From: Litoribacter populi
Lineage (GTDB): Bacteria > Bacteroidota > Bacteroidia > Cytophagales > Cyclobacteriaceae
Assembly (NCBI RefSeq): GCF_007483685.1
Contig: NZ_VMKN01000001.1
Span: forward strand, 1,848,393 to 1,912,392
Direction: 5' to 3'
Length of the DNA stretch: 64,000 nt
Within the stretch, counting starts at the first letter, position 1. Each line of letters opens with the position of its first letter. This document shows, piece after piece, positions 55,902-64,000 of the stretch. The position numbers and the translations under genes were made by a program. A model generated the notes under the pieces. It saw nothing but the letters and a program-made list of their open reading frames with translations. It was not told the origin of the DNA and searched no databases.

Positions 55902-57020
55902 TTATTTTACCAATTTATATGTTTTCCCCGGAAGGGACCTTATTAGACCCAAAAACTCCAACTGTAATAGGGAAGAAGCAAGCACGGATATGGGGATGTT
56001 GGTGCTCCAAGACAGCTGGTCAATCTGTTGTTCGGGATTTTCCAAAAAAGCTTGAATAATAGGTCGGTGCTCCTCTGCGACGGTTTCCAAAGAGAAAGGT
56101 TGGGGTTGGGGAGCTATGGTACCCTCTCCTTTAACCCAAGAAAGAGATTCTTCCAAATCCTTAGTGCCAAGGTAAATATTGGCTTTCATGTATTTGATCA
56201 GATAGTTGCAGCCCTCGCTGTAGGGGGATTGGAGGTTGCCGGGTACAGCAAATACCTCCTTGTTGTAGCTGAAGGCTATCTCTGCAGTAATCAATGCGCC
56301 ACCTTTTTTCGCCGCTTCTACCACAATCAACGCGTCTGAAAGTCCAGCAATAATTCTGTTTCGCTGAGGGAAATTGCCAGGTACCATGTCGCTACCCGGT
56401 CGAAACTCGCTAATAAGTCCACCGTTTTCCAGCATTTGATCAGCGGTGTTCTTATGCTGGTAGGGATATATTTTGTCAATGGGGGAACCCATGACCGCAA
56501 CGGTGGGGAGGTCATGATGAAGTGCGGCTCGATGAGCTTCAATGTCTATTCCGTAAGCCAATCCACTTACAATTACAGGTTTGTATGGAGCAATTTCTTC
56601 AATTATTTTTCTGGTAACGGATTTGCCGTAATCGGTTGCATTTCGGGTGCCTACGACTCCCAGCATTCTATGTGAGTTGAGGTCAATGTTTCCTTTTACA
56701 AATAATACCGCGGGTGAGTCTTCAATGGCTTTAAGTCTTTTTGGAAATTCGGGAGAGGCATAGGTCAATATTTTGACGCCAAGTTTTTCGGCCTGTCCAA
56801 TTAACTTTTCAGCCTGGGAAAGGTACTGATTTTTCTGGCGTAAAGATTCGAGAAGTTTGGAGCCTATCCTGGGGATTTTAGCAGCTTTACCTACGGGGAG
56901 GTTGAAAAATTTTTGAGCGGAACCGCTGTAACTGATGATGTTTTTATAGACAGAAGGCCCGATCTTAGGAATCAGGCTGAGTGCAAGGCTATAAAGGTGT
57001 TCATCGTTCCTGGTGTTCAT
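55902..57020 (-). CDS. dprA: DNA-processing protein DprA
   Basis: 372 residues. N-terminal SAM-like part ('LALSLIPKIGPSVYKNIISY'), Rossmann-type DprA core with 'VVGTRNATDYGKSVTRKIIE', 'VSGLAYGIDIEAHRAALHHD' and 'NRIIAGLSDALIVVEAAKKG', then a C-terminal winged-helix part ('DQLSWSTNIPISVLASSLLQ'). It loads RecA onto incoming single-stranded DNA in natural transformation. It overlaps the MerR gene by 20 bases, so the two are coupled. Confidence 0.95.
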   Translation of the reverse strand: MNTRNDEHLYSLALSLIPKIGPSVYKNIISYSGSAQKFFNLPVGKAAKIPRIGSKLLESLRQKNQYLSQAEKLIGQAEKLGVKILTYASPEFPKRLKAIEDSPAVLFVKGNIDLNSHRMLGVVGTRNATDYGKSVTRKIIEEIAPYKPVIVSGLAYGIDIEAHRAALHHDLPTVAVMGSPIDKIYPYQHKNTADQMLENGGLISEFRPGSDMVPGNFPQRNRIIAGLSDALIVVEAAKKGGALITAEIAFSYNKEVFAVPGNLQSPYSEGCNYLIKYMKANIYLGTKDLEESLSWVKGEGTIAPQPQPFSLETVAEEHRPIIQAFLENPEQQIDQLSWSTNIPISVLASSLLQLEFLGLIRSLPGKTYKLVK

Positions 57021-57354
57021 TTATATTGTCCCGAATTTCAATTAAAAAGCTTTTGATTTTGTGAAGCCTTTCAATCATGGCAGCTTTGTCGCTGACCTGA
57101 TGAAGGTCTTTCTTGATTATTTCTTGGGCTCCCTGTAGGGTATAGCCTTTTTCTTTGACCAAATGATAGATAAGACGAATCTTCTCGATGTCATCCTTTG
57201 TAAAACGTCGGTTGCCTTTTTTGTCTTTTTTGGGTTTAATGATTTCAAACTCACCCTCCCAGTATCTGATCAGTGAGGTGGCCACTTTGAACATGGTCGC
57301 CACTTCTCCTATGGAATAATACTTTTTCTCTATTTCTCTTTCTTTGTAAGGCAC
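57001..57354 (-). CDS. MerR-family transcriptional regulator
   Basis: 117 residues: MerR HTH ('KKYYSIGEVATMFKVATSLI' and 'RYWEGEFEIIKPKKDKKGNR') followed by a helix pair with 'LVKEKGYTLQGAQEIIKKD' and a coiled-coil end. It has no metal- or drug-binding C-domain, as in many Bacteroidota proteins of this type. It overlaps dprA by 20 bases. A role in controlling dprA is possible but not shown. Confidence 0.92.
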   Translation of the reverse strand: MPYKEREIEKKYYSIGEVATMFKVATSLIRYWEGEFEIIKPKKDKKGNRRFTKDDIEKIRLIYHLVKEKGYTLQGAQEIIKKDLHQVSDKAAMIERLHKIKSFLIEIRDNINEHQER

Positions 57355-57445
57355 TATACTCTTAAGCTAAAATGGTCCCAGACATCCGGGCATGTTTGCC
57401 AAAAATAACAATTTAAATTGAAAAAGAGAATTTAAAAATAGGGCT

Positions 57446-57478
57446 AAAAAAACTGCCCGGAAAAAACTTCTGGGCAGT
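57446..57478 (-). terminator. Terminator of the M23 peptidase gene
   Basis: ACTGCCC (57452-57458) pairs with GGGCAGT (57472-57478) and GAA with TTC inside; A tract at 57446-57451 is a U tract on the minus strand. Confidence 0.85.
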
Positions 57479-57484
57479 AAATAA

Positions 57485-58462
57485 TTAGGATAGCGATTGA
57501 TTTTCCCTTGATGCAAGTTCTAGGATTTTGTCAAACTCTGCTGGGTTGAGGTCTTTGAAGAAATAATGAACTGGATTGACAAATTTCCCATCCTTTTTGA
57601 CTTCGTAGTGGACGTGTGGGGCAGTAGAACTTCCCGTATTTCCAACGTACCCGATACAGTCTCCGCGCTTTATTTTTTGACCGCGCTTTACATTAAATTC
57701 GTTCATATGCGCATAGCGGGTGGTAAACCCAAAACCATGGTTGATGATTATATTTTTGCCATAGCCACCAAAATCGGTTTTGACTACTTCGACTACACCA
57801 TCACCAGTAGCGTAGATGGGGGTCCCTTTAGGTGCAGAAAAATCAATACCGCTGTGCATTTTTCTTACCTTTAGAATAGGATGGAGACGCATACCAAATC
57901 CTGATGCCAAACGGCTTAGTTCTTCGTTATGTACAGGCTGAATAGCAGGGATGGAAGCCCAATATTCCTCTTTGTTCAGAGCCGTTTCAGAAAGTTCATC
58001 ATAGGAAACCGATTGTACGTATAGTTTACGCTTGAGTTGGTCCACTTTCCCCATCACATCGAGAATCATTTTCTCTTGGTTGAGTCCTTTGTCCTTTATG
58101 TTTCTGTAGCGGTCTGTGCCTCCAAAGCCAGCGTTCCTTATTGAAGTGGGGATTGGTTCGGATTCAAAAATTACCCGGTAAAGGTTGTCGTCACGGTCCT
58201 GAAGGTCGGCCACCATGGCGTTCATAAGCTCGACATCGTCCTCCAGAAGGGAGTAGTAAAGTTTGAGTTCCTTATTTTCGTTGATAAGCTTAAGTTCTTT
58301 TGGACTATCAAAGAAATGGTTGAACATCATAATGAAGGCAATAGCAAGTATAGATGCCATTGAAACGATGCCCAGAATGTTGATGCCGACGTCCCATTTG
58401 CTGGGGGTGTACCTTTCGTACTTGCAGCTCTTTGGGTCATAGTAATATTTTATCCTACTCAT
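57485..58462 (-). CDS. M23-family (LytM) zinc peptidase, membrane-anchored
   Basis: 325 residues with one membrane helix (about 27-47), a short coiled-coil region with 'DDVELMNAMVADLQDRDDNL' and a C-terminal peptidase M23 domain. Zinc ligands are in 'KMHSGIDFSAPKGTPIYATG' (H-x3-D) and 'TAPHVHYEVKKDG' (H-x-H), so it appears active. Likely cleaves peptidoglycan cross-links in the periplasm. Its terminator separates it from MerR/dprA, and it is divergent from alaS. Confidence 0.93.
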   Translation of the reverse strand: MSRIKYYYDPKSCKYERYTPSKWDVGINILGIVSMASILAIAFIMMFNHFFDSPKELKLINENKELKLYYSLLEDDVELMNAMVADLQDRDDNLYRVIFESEPIPTSIRNAGFGGTDRYRNIKDKGLNQEKMILDVMGKVDQLKRKLYVQSVSYDELSETALNKEEYWASIPAIQPVHNEELSRLASGFGMRLHPILKVRKMHSGIDFSAPKGTPIYATGDGVVEVVKTDFGGYGKNIIINHGFGFTTRYAHMNEFNVKRGQKIKRGDCIGYVGNTGSSTAPHVHYEVKKDGKFVNPVHYFFKDLNPAEFDKILELASRENQSLS

Positions 58463-58592
58463 TATTAATTCCTTGGTAATTCTTATAATTTTGTAGCCTT
58501 ATCTTCGGCAGGACACATGTATTTGCATGATGCCTGCTAAGATAGAAAGAGTAAACTTTATATCCGAATATCGGTTACAATTCACCTATTAT

Positions 58593-61226
58593 ATGCGCGC
58601 CAAAGAAATCAGAAATACTTTTATAGAATTCTTCAAAACCAAACAGCATTCCTTCGTTCCTTCATCACCAATTGTAGTCAAAAACGACCCCACCCTGATG
58701 TTTACCAACGCAGGGATGAATCAGTTTAAGGACTATTTCCTTGGAAATGAGACACCCAAGGTTAATAGGGTGGCTAACAGCCAAAAATGTCTAAGAGTTT
58801 CAGGAAAACACAATGATTTGGAAGAAGTGGGAGTGGATACCTATCACCACACCATGTTTGAGATGCTTGGCAACTGGTCTTTTGGTGATTATTTTAAGAA
58901 AGAAGCCATTGAGTGGGCTTGGGAGTTGCTGACACAGGTGTACAAATTGCCAAAGGATAGGTTGTATGTAAGTGTTTTTGGTGGTGATCCTCAGGACGAA
59001 CTTGATAAGGATATGGAAGCCTTTGACCTATGGAAAAGCATTGTCGATGAAGAGAGGATAATTTTTGGAAGCAAAAAAGATAACTTTTGGGAAATGGGGG
59101 ATACGGGTCCATGTGGACCTTGTTCGGAAATCCACATTGATCTTAGATCTGAAGATGAAATAGCACAAGTATCAGGCAAATCATTGGTAAATGAAGATCA
59201 TCCACAGGTGATTGAAATTTGGAATCTTGTATTTATGCAATTTAATAGGCAGTCGGACGGCAGCCTCAATCCCCTTCCTGCTACCCACGTGGATACCGGG
59301 ATGGGTTTTGAAAGGTTGGTTCGTGCCATACAGGGCAAGACTTCCAATTATGACACAGATGTGTTTATGCCTTTCATTGCCGAGTTGGAAAAGAAATCCG
59401 GCAAAAAGTACGGTCAGGAAGAAAAGTTAGACATTGCCTTCAGGGTAGTGGTTGACCATATCCGTGCGATTGCCTTTACCATTGCTGACGGTCAATTACC
59501 ATCCAATAATAAGGCTGGCTATGTAATCAGAAGGATTCTAAGAAGAGCGGTGAGGTATGGATATACTTTTCTAGGATTTAACAAGCCGTTTATAAATGAA
59601 TTGATGCCATTGTTGGCCGAGAATTTTGGCGAGATGTTTCCAGAGATTGCCAGCCAGCAGGATTTTATAGCCAAGGTTATTTTCGAAGAGGAAAGTTCTT
59701 TCTTGAGAACGCTTGAAAACGGTCTGAAAAGATTGGAGCAGATCAGAGCTGAGCTAAAAGATAACAAGGAGCAGGTCATTGACGGCAAAACGGCATTTGA
59801 ACTATATGATACTTACGGCTTCCCGTTGGATTTGACTTCTCTGATAGCCAGAGAAAATGATCTTTCAGTAGATGAGAAAGGTTTCCAAACCGAAATGGAA
59901 AAGCAAAAGACCAGATCAAGGTCTGCAGCAGAGCAAGAAACGGGAGATTGGGTGTTAGTGAATGAGGATAACGGAGTTGAGTTTGTAGGTTATGACTCAT
60001 TGGAGGCAGACACCAAAATTTTGCGTTATCGGGAAATTAAAGAGAAGAAAGGTACCAAGTATCAGGTGGTATTGGAAACTACGCCATTCTATGCGGAAAG
60101 TGGCGGACAGGTAGGCGATAAAGGTTTGCTTCAAAGTGAAGAAGAGAAAATCAAGGTAGTTGACACTAAAAGGGAAAATGATCTCATTGTTCATTTTGTG
60201 GATAAGTTGCCTGCTAACCCTAGTGTAGCATTTCATGCCCAAGTAGATGCTAGGAAACGTTCTTTTACCATGAATAACCATACGGCGACCCACTTGCTAC
60301 AATCCGCCCTGAAGACCGTATTAGGCGAGCATGTGCAGCAAAAAGGTTCCTTGGTGAATGACCAGTTGTTGCGTTTTGACTTTTCACATTTTTCCAAAAT
60401 GACTGAAGAGGAAATTCAACGGGTAGAAAGCTTGGTTAATGAAAAAATCAGGGAAAATATTCAGTTGGACGAAAAGAGAGATGTTCCTATTCAGGAAGCT
60501 GAAGCCATGGGGGCTACAGCGTTGTTTGGAGAGAAATATGGTGATTTTGTGCGAGTAATAACCTTTGGGTCGGATTATTCGGTGGAACTTTGTGGGGGTA
60601 CCCACGTACCTTCCACTGGGAAGATTGGGTATTTCAAGATTGTTTCAGAAAGCTCGATTGCTTCAGGAGTGAGGAGAATTGAGGCGATCACAGCAAATGC
60701 GGCTGAAGATTATATTAATCAGCAATTGGCTTTGGTGAAAGAGGTTCAAGAGATATTGAGAAATCCGAAAGACCTGAAGAAAGCCGTTGAAATGCTTATC
60801 TCCGAGAAAAATGAACTTAAGAAAGAAATAGAGGCGTTACACGTAGGTCAGGCTGCAGGAATTAAGGAGGAGCTTAAAAAGCAAGTTCAGCAGCAGGCAG
60901 GAGTGAATGTGTTGGTATCCCAAGTGAATCTTCCATCAGCCGATGCCTTGAAAAAGTTAGCCTTTGAACTTAAGAATGAGTTGGCTCCAATAGTCGCGGT
61001 ACTTGCTGCAGATATTCAAGGCAAGCCACAGGTTGCGGTGATAATTGACGAGGAGTTGGTTAAAGATAAGGGCTTAAATGCCGGGCAAATCGTCCGTGAT
61101 CTTGCCAAGGAAATCCAAGGTGGGGGAGGAGGACAGCCATTCTTTGCCACTGCCGGTGGTAAAAAGATTGAAGGACTGCCTGCAGTGGTAGAAAAGGCCA
61201 AAAGCCTGTTTGCCAACTTGAAGTAA
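58593..61226 (+). CDS. alaS: Alanyl-tRNA synthetase
   Basis: 877 residues from ATG 58593 ('MRAKEIRNTFIEFFKTKQHS'), the conserved family start; a frame-compatible ATG at 58527 would add 22 unrelated residues. Class II catalytic core with 'DPTLMFTNAGMNQFKDYFLG' and 'LEEVGVDTYHHTMFEMLGNW', editing domain with 'NNHTATHLLQSALK' (H-x3-H) and 'CGGTHVPSTG', and a C-terminal DHHA1 domain ending 'GGGGGQPFFATAGGKK'. Full normal length. Confidence 0.98.
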   Translation: MRAKEIRNTFIEFFKTKQHSFVPSSPIVVKNDPTLMFTNAGMNQFKDYFLGNETPKVNRVANSQKCLRVSGKHNDLEEVGVDTYHHTMFEMLGNWSFGDYFKKEAIEWAWELLTQVYKLPKDRLYVSVFGGDPQDELDKDMEAFDLWKSIVDEERIIFGSKKDNFWEMGDTGPCGPCSEIHIDLRSEDEIAQVSGKSLVNEDHPQVIEIWNLVFMQFNRQSDGSLNPLPATHVDTGMGFERLVRAIQGKTSNYDTDVFMPFIAELEKKSGKKYGQEEKLDIAFRVVVDHIRAIAFTIADGQLPSNNKAGYVIRRILRRAVRYGYTFLGFNKPFINELMPLLAENFGEMFPEIASQQDFIAKVIFEEESSFLRTLENGLKRLEQIRAELKDNKEQVIDGKTAFELYDTYGFPLDLTSLIARENDLSVDEKGFQTEMEKQKTRSRSAAEQETGDWVLVNEDNGVEFVGYDSLEADTKILRYREIKEKKGTKYQVVLETTPFYAESGGQVGDKGLLQSEEEKIKVVDTKRENDLIVHFVDKLPANPSVAFHAQVDARKRSFTMNNHTATHLLQSALKTVLGEHVQQKGSLVNDQLLRFDFSHFSKMTEEEIQRVESLVNEKIRENIQLDEKRDVPIQEAEAMGATALFGEKYGDFVRVITFGSDYSVELCGGTHVPSTGKIGYFKIVSESSIASGVRRIEAITANAAEDYINQQLALVKEVQEILRNPKDLKKAVEMLISEKNELKKEIEALHVGQAAGIKEELKKQVQQQAGVNVLVSQVNLPSADALKKLAFELKNELAPIVAVLAADIQGKPQVAVIIDEELVKDKGLNAGQIVRDLAKEIQGGGGGQPFFATAGGKKIEGLPAVVEKAKSLFANLK

Positions 61227-61299
61227 TTGATCAAGATTTGTTTTTATAAAAATAGTACTTCAAATTTGAAGAGCTAGATTTAACCTATAGATAAAAAGA

Positions 61300-62757
61300 A
61301 TGCTTTCAGCAGAAATTAAAGATAAATACGAATTGGTGGTAGGACTTGAAGTCCATGCTCAGTTGCTCACCCAGAGCAAAATGTACAATTCTGACTCTAC
61401 CGAGTATGGCAATATGCCTAATACAAACATTTCGGTCATCACACTGGGCCATCCAGGTACTCTTCCCAAGGTCAATAAAAAGGCCGTGGAGTTTGCTTTG
61501 AAAATGGGGATTGCTTGTGAGTCTGAAATCAACAGGACCAATATTTTTGCCCGTAAAAACTATTTTTACCCTGACCTTCCAAAAGGTTATCAAATAACCC
61601 AAGACAAAGGTCCAATCTGCAAAGGCGGGAAAATCTATATCACCCACAATGGGGAGGAAAAAGCTATCGCAATCACCAGGATCCACATGGAGGAAGATGC
61701 TGGAAAATCCATGCACCTTGCTGGTGAGGTAGATACGCTAGTGGATTTTAACAGGGCAGGAGTGCCGCTTATCGAGATTGTGTCAGAACCTGATATGAGA
61801 TCATCGGAGGAGGCCTATGCTTACCTTGCTGAGATCAAGAGATTAGTGAGATATTTGGATATCTGTGACGGTAACATGGAAGAAGGCTCCCTGAGATGTG
61901 ACGCAAACATCTCTGTGATGCTGAAAGGTTCAGAGACTTTTGGAAAAAAAGTAGAGGTGAAAAACATGAACTCTTTCAGGAATGTAGCCCGAGCGATTGA
62001 GCACGAATATGAAAGACAGATTCATAAGATTGAGACAGGAGAGGATATTCCCTCGGAGACTAGGACCTTTGATGCCACTACGGGTACCACTGCAAGCATG
62101 CGAAGTAAGGAAGATCTGAATGATTACAGGTATTTCCCTGAGCCGGATTTGAGTCCTGTTTTGATCTCAGAAGAATGGCTACAATCAGTTAGGGCAGAAA
62201 TGCCAACTTTGCCTAGACAATTGTTTAAAAGGTTTGTCAGCGAATATGGACTTCCCGAATATGACGCAGGGGTATTGACAGATTCAAAGGAAATAGCAAT
62301 TTACTTTGAAGAGTTGTGCCAAAAAACATCAAACTATAAGGCTGCATCCAACTGGATGATGGGTCCGGTGAAATCATACTTAAATGAGCTCACCTTGCAC
62401 ATCTCTGATTTCCCAATATCTCCAGCTCAATTGGCTGAATTGATCGCTCTGATTGATGATGGTAAGGTCAATTTCTCAGTAGCTTCGCAAAAGATTTATC
62501 CAGCCATGATTGAGCAGAATCAAAAGGCACCACTTCAGATTGCTGAGGATATGAACTTGATCCAGGAAAGCGATGAAGGCTCCATCAGACCGATTATCGA
62601 AAAGGTAATTGCGGCTAACTCTGCTAAGGTGGAAGAATACCGTGCCGGTAAGAAAGGTCTTCTGGGGATGTTTATGGGACAGGTAATGAAGCAGTCTCAT
62701 GGCAAGGCAGATCCAAAAGTAGCAAGCAAGATATTGACAGAACTATTAGAAAATTGA
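61300..62757 (+). CDS. gatB: Aspartyl/glutamyl-tRNA amidotransferase subunit B
   Basis: 485 residues. 'VGLEVHAQLLTQSKMYNSDS' and 'VDFNRAGVPLIEIVSEPDMR' are GatB signatures; the C-terminal YqeY-like tail domain ends 'KQSHGKADPKVASKILTELL'. With GatA and GatC it converts Glu-tRNA(Gln) and Asp-tRNA(Asn) to the amidated forms; gatA and gatC are not in the window. The next ATG is one base after its stop. Confidence 0.97.
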   Translation: MLSAEIKDKYELVVGLEVHAQLLTQSKMYNSDSTEYGNMPNTNISVITLGHPGTLPKVNKKAVEFALKMGIACESEINRTNIFARKNYFYPDLPKGYQITQDKGPICKGGKIYITHNGEEKAIAITRIHMEEDAGKSMHLAGEVDTLVDFNRAGVPLIEIVSEPDMRSSEEAYAYLAEIKRLVRYLDICDGNMEEGSLRCDANISVMLKGSETFGKKVEVKNMNSFRNVARAIEHEYERQIHKIETGEDIPSETRTFDATTGTTASMRSKEDLNDYRYFPEPDLSPVLISEEWLQSVRAEMPTLPRQLFKRFVSEYGLPEYDAGVLTDSKEIAIYFEELCQKTSNYKAASNWMMGPVKSYLNELTLHISDFPISPAQLAELIALIDDGKVNFSVASQKIYPAMIEQNQKAPLQIAEDMNLIQESDEGSIRPIIEKVIAANSAKVEEYRAGKKGLLGMFMGQVMKQSHGKADPKVASKILTELLEN

Positions 62758-62758
62758 T

Positions 62759-63877
62759 ATGAGTACATTCAAGAACAATGTAGTATTAGTAGCTTTCATC
62801 CTCCTGGCTATTTCCTGTACGACCGATAAGGAAAAGTCCTTTGACGGGGAGGTAGTCATCAGCGGCAGCTTCCAGAACCAACCTGAAGGAGCTTTGATTT
62901 TGTCCAAATACAAGGACAATTCTAAAGAAACTATAGATTCGATTGCAGTGGATAATGATGGGAGTTTCAATTATACTTTGTCCTTGGATGGACCGGCATT
63001 TTATGATCTGAATCTGATGAACCGTAAAAACATTAGATTGGCGCTTTATAACGAGGATGTGGAGGTAAATTATGATTTCAATTCAGATGAAAAGCCAAAT
63101 ATCAGTGGATCTTCCGATACTGACCAGCTAAAGAAAATAGATAGACTTTCAGAAGAATACCAGGAGGAAGTAAACCAGCTGAATTCCCAGTACTATGAAG
63201 CTATGAATGCTAACAATCAGGAACGCATAAAGGAGATTCAGGAAAAGGCTATGGGGCTTGAAGGCCGTCAGAGTGAGAAGGTAAAGCTAGCAATTCAAGA
63301 TATGGATGGAAGCTTTGCTGCATTAGCAGCTATCGGGATGATCAACCCAAGGTCTGAGTTTCAGTTTTTGGATAGTGTGGTCACTGACCTTGACCAACGA
63401 TACCCCAATACGAGGATGATTACCACGTTGAAGTCTCAATTGGATGAGATGCGAGCCTTGTCCATTGGTCAGCCCGCACCGGAAATTTCCCTTCCTAATC
63501 CTGAAGGACAGACCGTGAATCTTTCCGATTTGAGGGGAAGTTATGTTTTAATTGATTTTTGGGCGGCCTGGTGTAAACCCTGTAGGGAAGAAAACCCCAA
63601 TGTGGTTAGGTTGTACAACAAATATAACGAAAAAGGCTTTGAGGTATTCGGAGTTTCTTTGGACCGTACTCGTGAAGCTTGGTTGAGAGGAATTAAAGAG
63701 GACGGCCTGCCGTGGACGCAAGTTTCCGATCTACAGTATTTTAATTCTGAGGCTGCTTCTCTCTATCAAATTAACGCGATTCCGGCAACTTATCTAATCG
63801 ATCCAGATGGCAATATCATCGCCAAAGACCTTCGTGGACCAAGCCTGGAAAGCAAGCTGAGCGAGCTCTTTGATTAA
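62759..63877 (+). CDS. TlpA-family thiol oxidoreductase lipoprotein with DUF4369 domain
   Basis: 372 residues. Lipobox LAISC (Cys20), DUF4369-like N-terminal domain (about 30-130: 'VVISGSFQNQPEGALILSKY'), a helical linker (130-235) and a thioredoxin fold (about 236-372) with WCKPC, redox Cys272 and Cys275. A cis-Pro is in 'INAIPATYLIDPDG'. Likely reduces or exchanges disulfides in the periplasm, facing out from a lipid anchor. It is coupled to gatB by a one-base gap. Confidence 0.92.
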   Translation: MSTFKNNVVLVAFILLAISCTTDKEKSFDGEVVISGSFQNQPEGALILSKYKDNSKETIDSIAVDNDGSFNYTLSLDGPAFYDLNLMNRKNIRLALYNEDVEVNYDFNSDEKPNISGSSDTDQLKKIDRLSEEYQEEVNQLNSQYYEAMNANNQERIKEIQEKAMGLEGRQSEKVKLAIQDMDGSFAALAAIGMINPRSEFQFLDSVVTDLDQRYPNTRMITTLKSQLDEMRALSIGQPAPEISLPNPEGQTVNLSDLRGSYVLIDFWAAWCKPCREENPNVVRLYNKYNEKGFEVFGVSLDRTREAWLRGIKEDGLPWTQVSDLQYFNSEAASLYQINAIPATYLIDPDGNIIAKDLRGPSLESKLSELFD

Positions 63878-63899
63878 TCCAACTCGCTTTGGAAAACTT

Positions 63900-63931
63900 A
63901 AGCCTTTCTTTGAAATAAGAAGGGCTTTTTT
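63900..63931 (+). terminator. Terminator of the gatB/TlpA transcript
   Basis: AAGCCTTTCTT, loop TGAAAT, AAGAAGGGCTT with one G-T pair, followed by further T. It closes the alaS/gatB/tlpA region; the final 69 bases hold no gene. Confidence 0.85.
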
Positions 63932-64000
63932 CGTTATTACTTAAGACCTTAGCCCGATACTTAAAATATGTTAAGAGGTGTAAAAATAATTATATCAACA

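Overview
The window is a 64 kb piece of a Bacteroidota chromosome, most likely from the Cytophagales, family Cyclobacteriaceae (Algoriphagus/Echinicola-like). The placement is inferred from a SusC/SusD pair, many Bacteroidota-restricted families (DUF4199, DUF2490, DUF6913, DUF4369-TlpA, short SpeA, histone H1-like protein), TAnnTTTG promoters with upstream TTTG, and starts without clear Shine-Dalgarno sequences. I saw no rRNA, tRNA, CRISPR array, prophage or intact insertion sequence.

Layout. 1-4.6 kb: 3' part of a SusC-type TonB-linked porin, its SusD-like lipoprotein and a third lipoprotein. 4.7-9.7 kb (minus strand): argS, a lipoprotein glutathione peroxidase, menA, a tandem universal stress protein and a SUI1/YciH protein, ending in a strong terminator. 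9.7-13.2 kb: an arginine node, with arginase, a metallophosphoesterase and a short-type arginine decarboxylase. 13.4-19.2 kb: a macrolide 2'-phosphotransferase, DUF4199 and DUF2207 membrane proteins, and small DUF1801, DUF4287/DUF5655, VOC and DUF2200 proteins. 19.3-20.7 kb: a trimethylamine monooxygenase (Tmm)-type flavoprotein. 20.7-31.8 kb: an accessory-looking stretch with an AT-rich gap, an ankyrin gene broken by a stop codon, orphan small genes, a GH13 lipoprotein, a CaCA antiporter, a CNNM/CorC protein, a frameshifted AI-2E transporter gene and a DUF6266-like gene between repeats. 32.0-36.7 kb: a compact five-gene envelope operon with two paralogous DUF2490 proteins. 36.8-43.0 kb: WrbA, a lipoprotein, then a minus-strand run accC-DUF1015-maf-degenerate M48 protein. 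43.1-49.7 kb: an alpha-oxoamine synthase, a histone H1-like protein, dapA, DUF6913, an unusually long ligA and a TetR regulator. 50-58.5 kb: a lipoprotein, a Nudix CoA pyrophosphatase, a DUF819 permease, a thioredoxin-like [2Fe-2S] ferredoxin, a cupin, a Tat-exported amidohydrolase, dprA, MerR and an M23 peptidase. 58.6-63.9 kb: alaS, gatB and a TlpA-type oxidoreductase.

Most of the window is housekeeping. The points that stand out are the five-gene envelope operon, the roughly 140-residue insertion in LigA, the M48-like protein whose HExxH is lost, the Tmm-type monooxygenase, two broken genes, and several families of short dispersed intergenic repeats. Some of these repeats encode the last residues and stop codons of neighbouring genes. 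No feature can be called a new system from sequence alone; the envelope operon is the best candidate.
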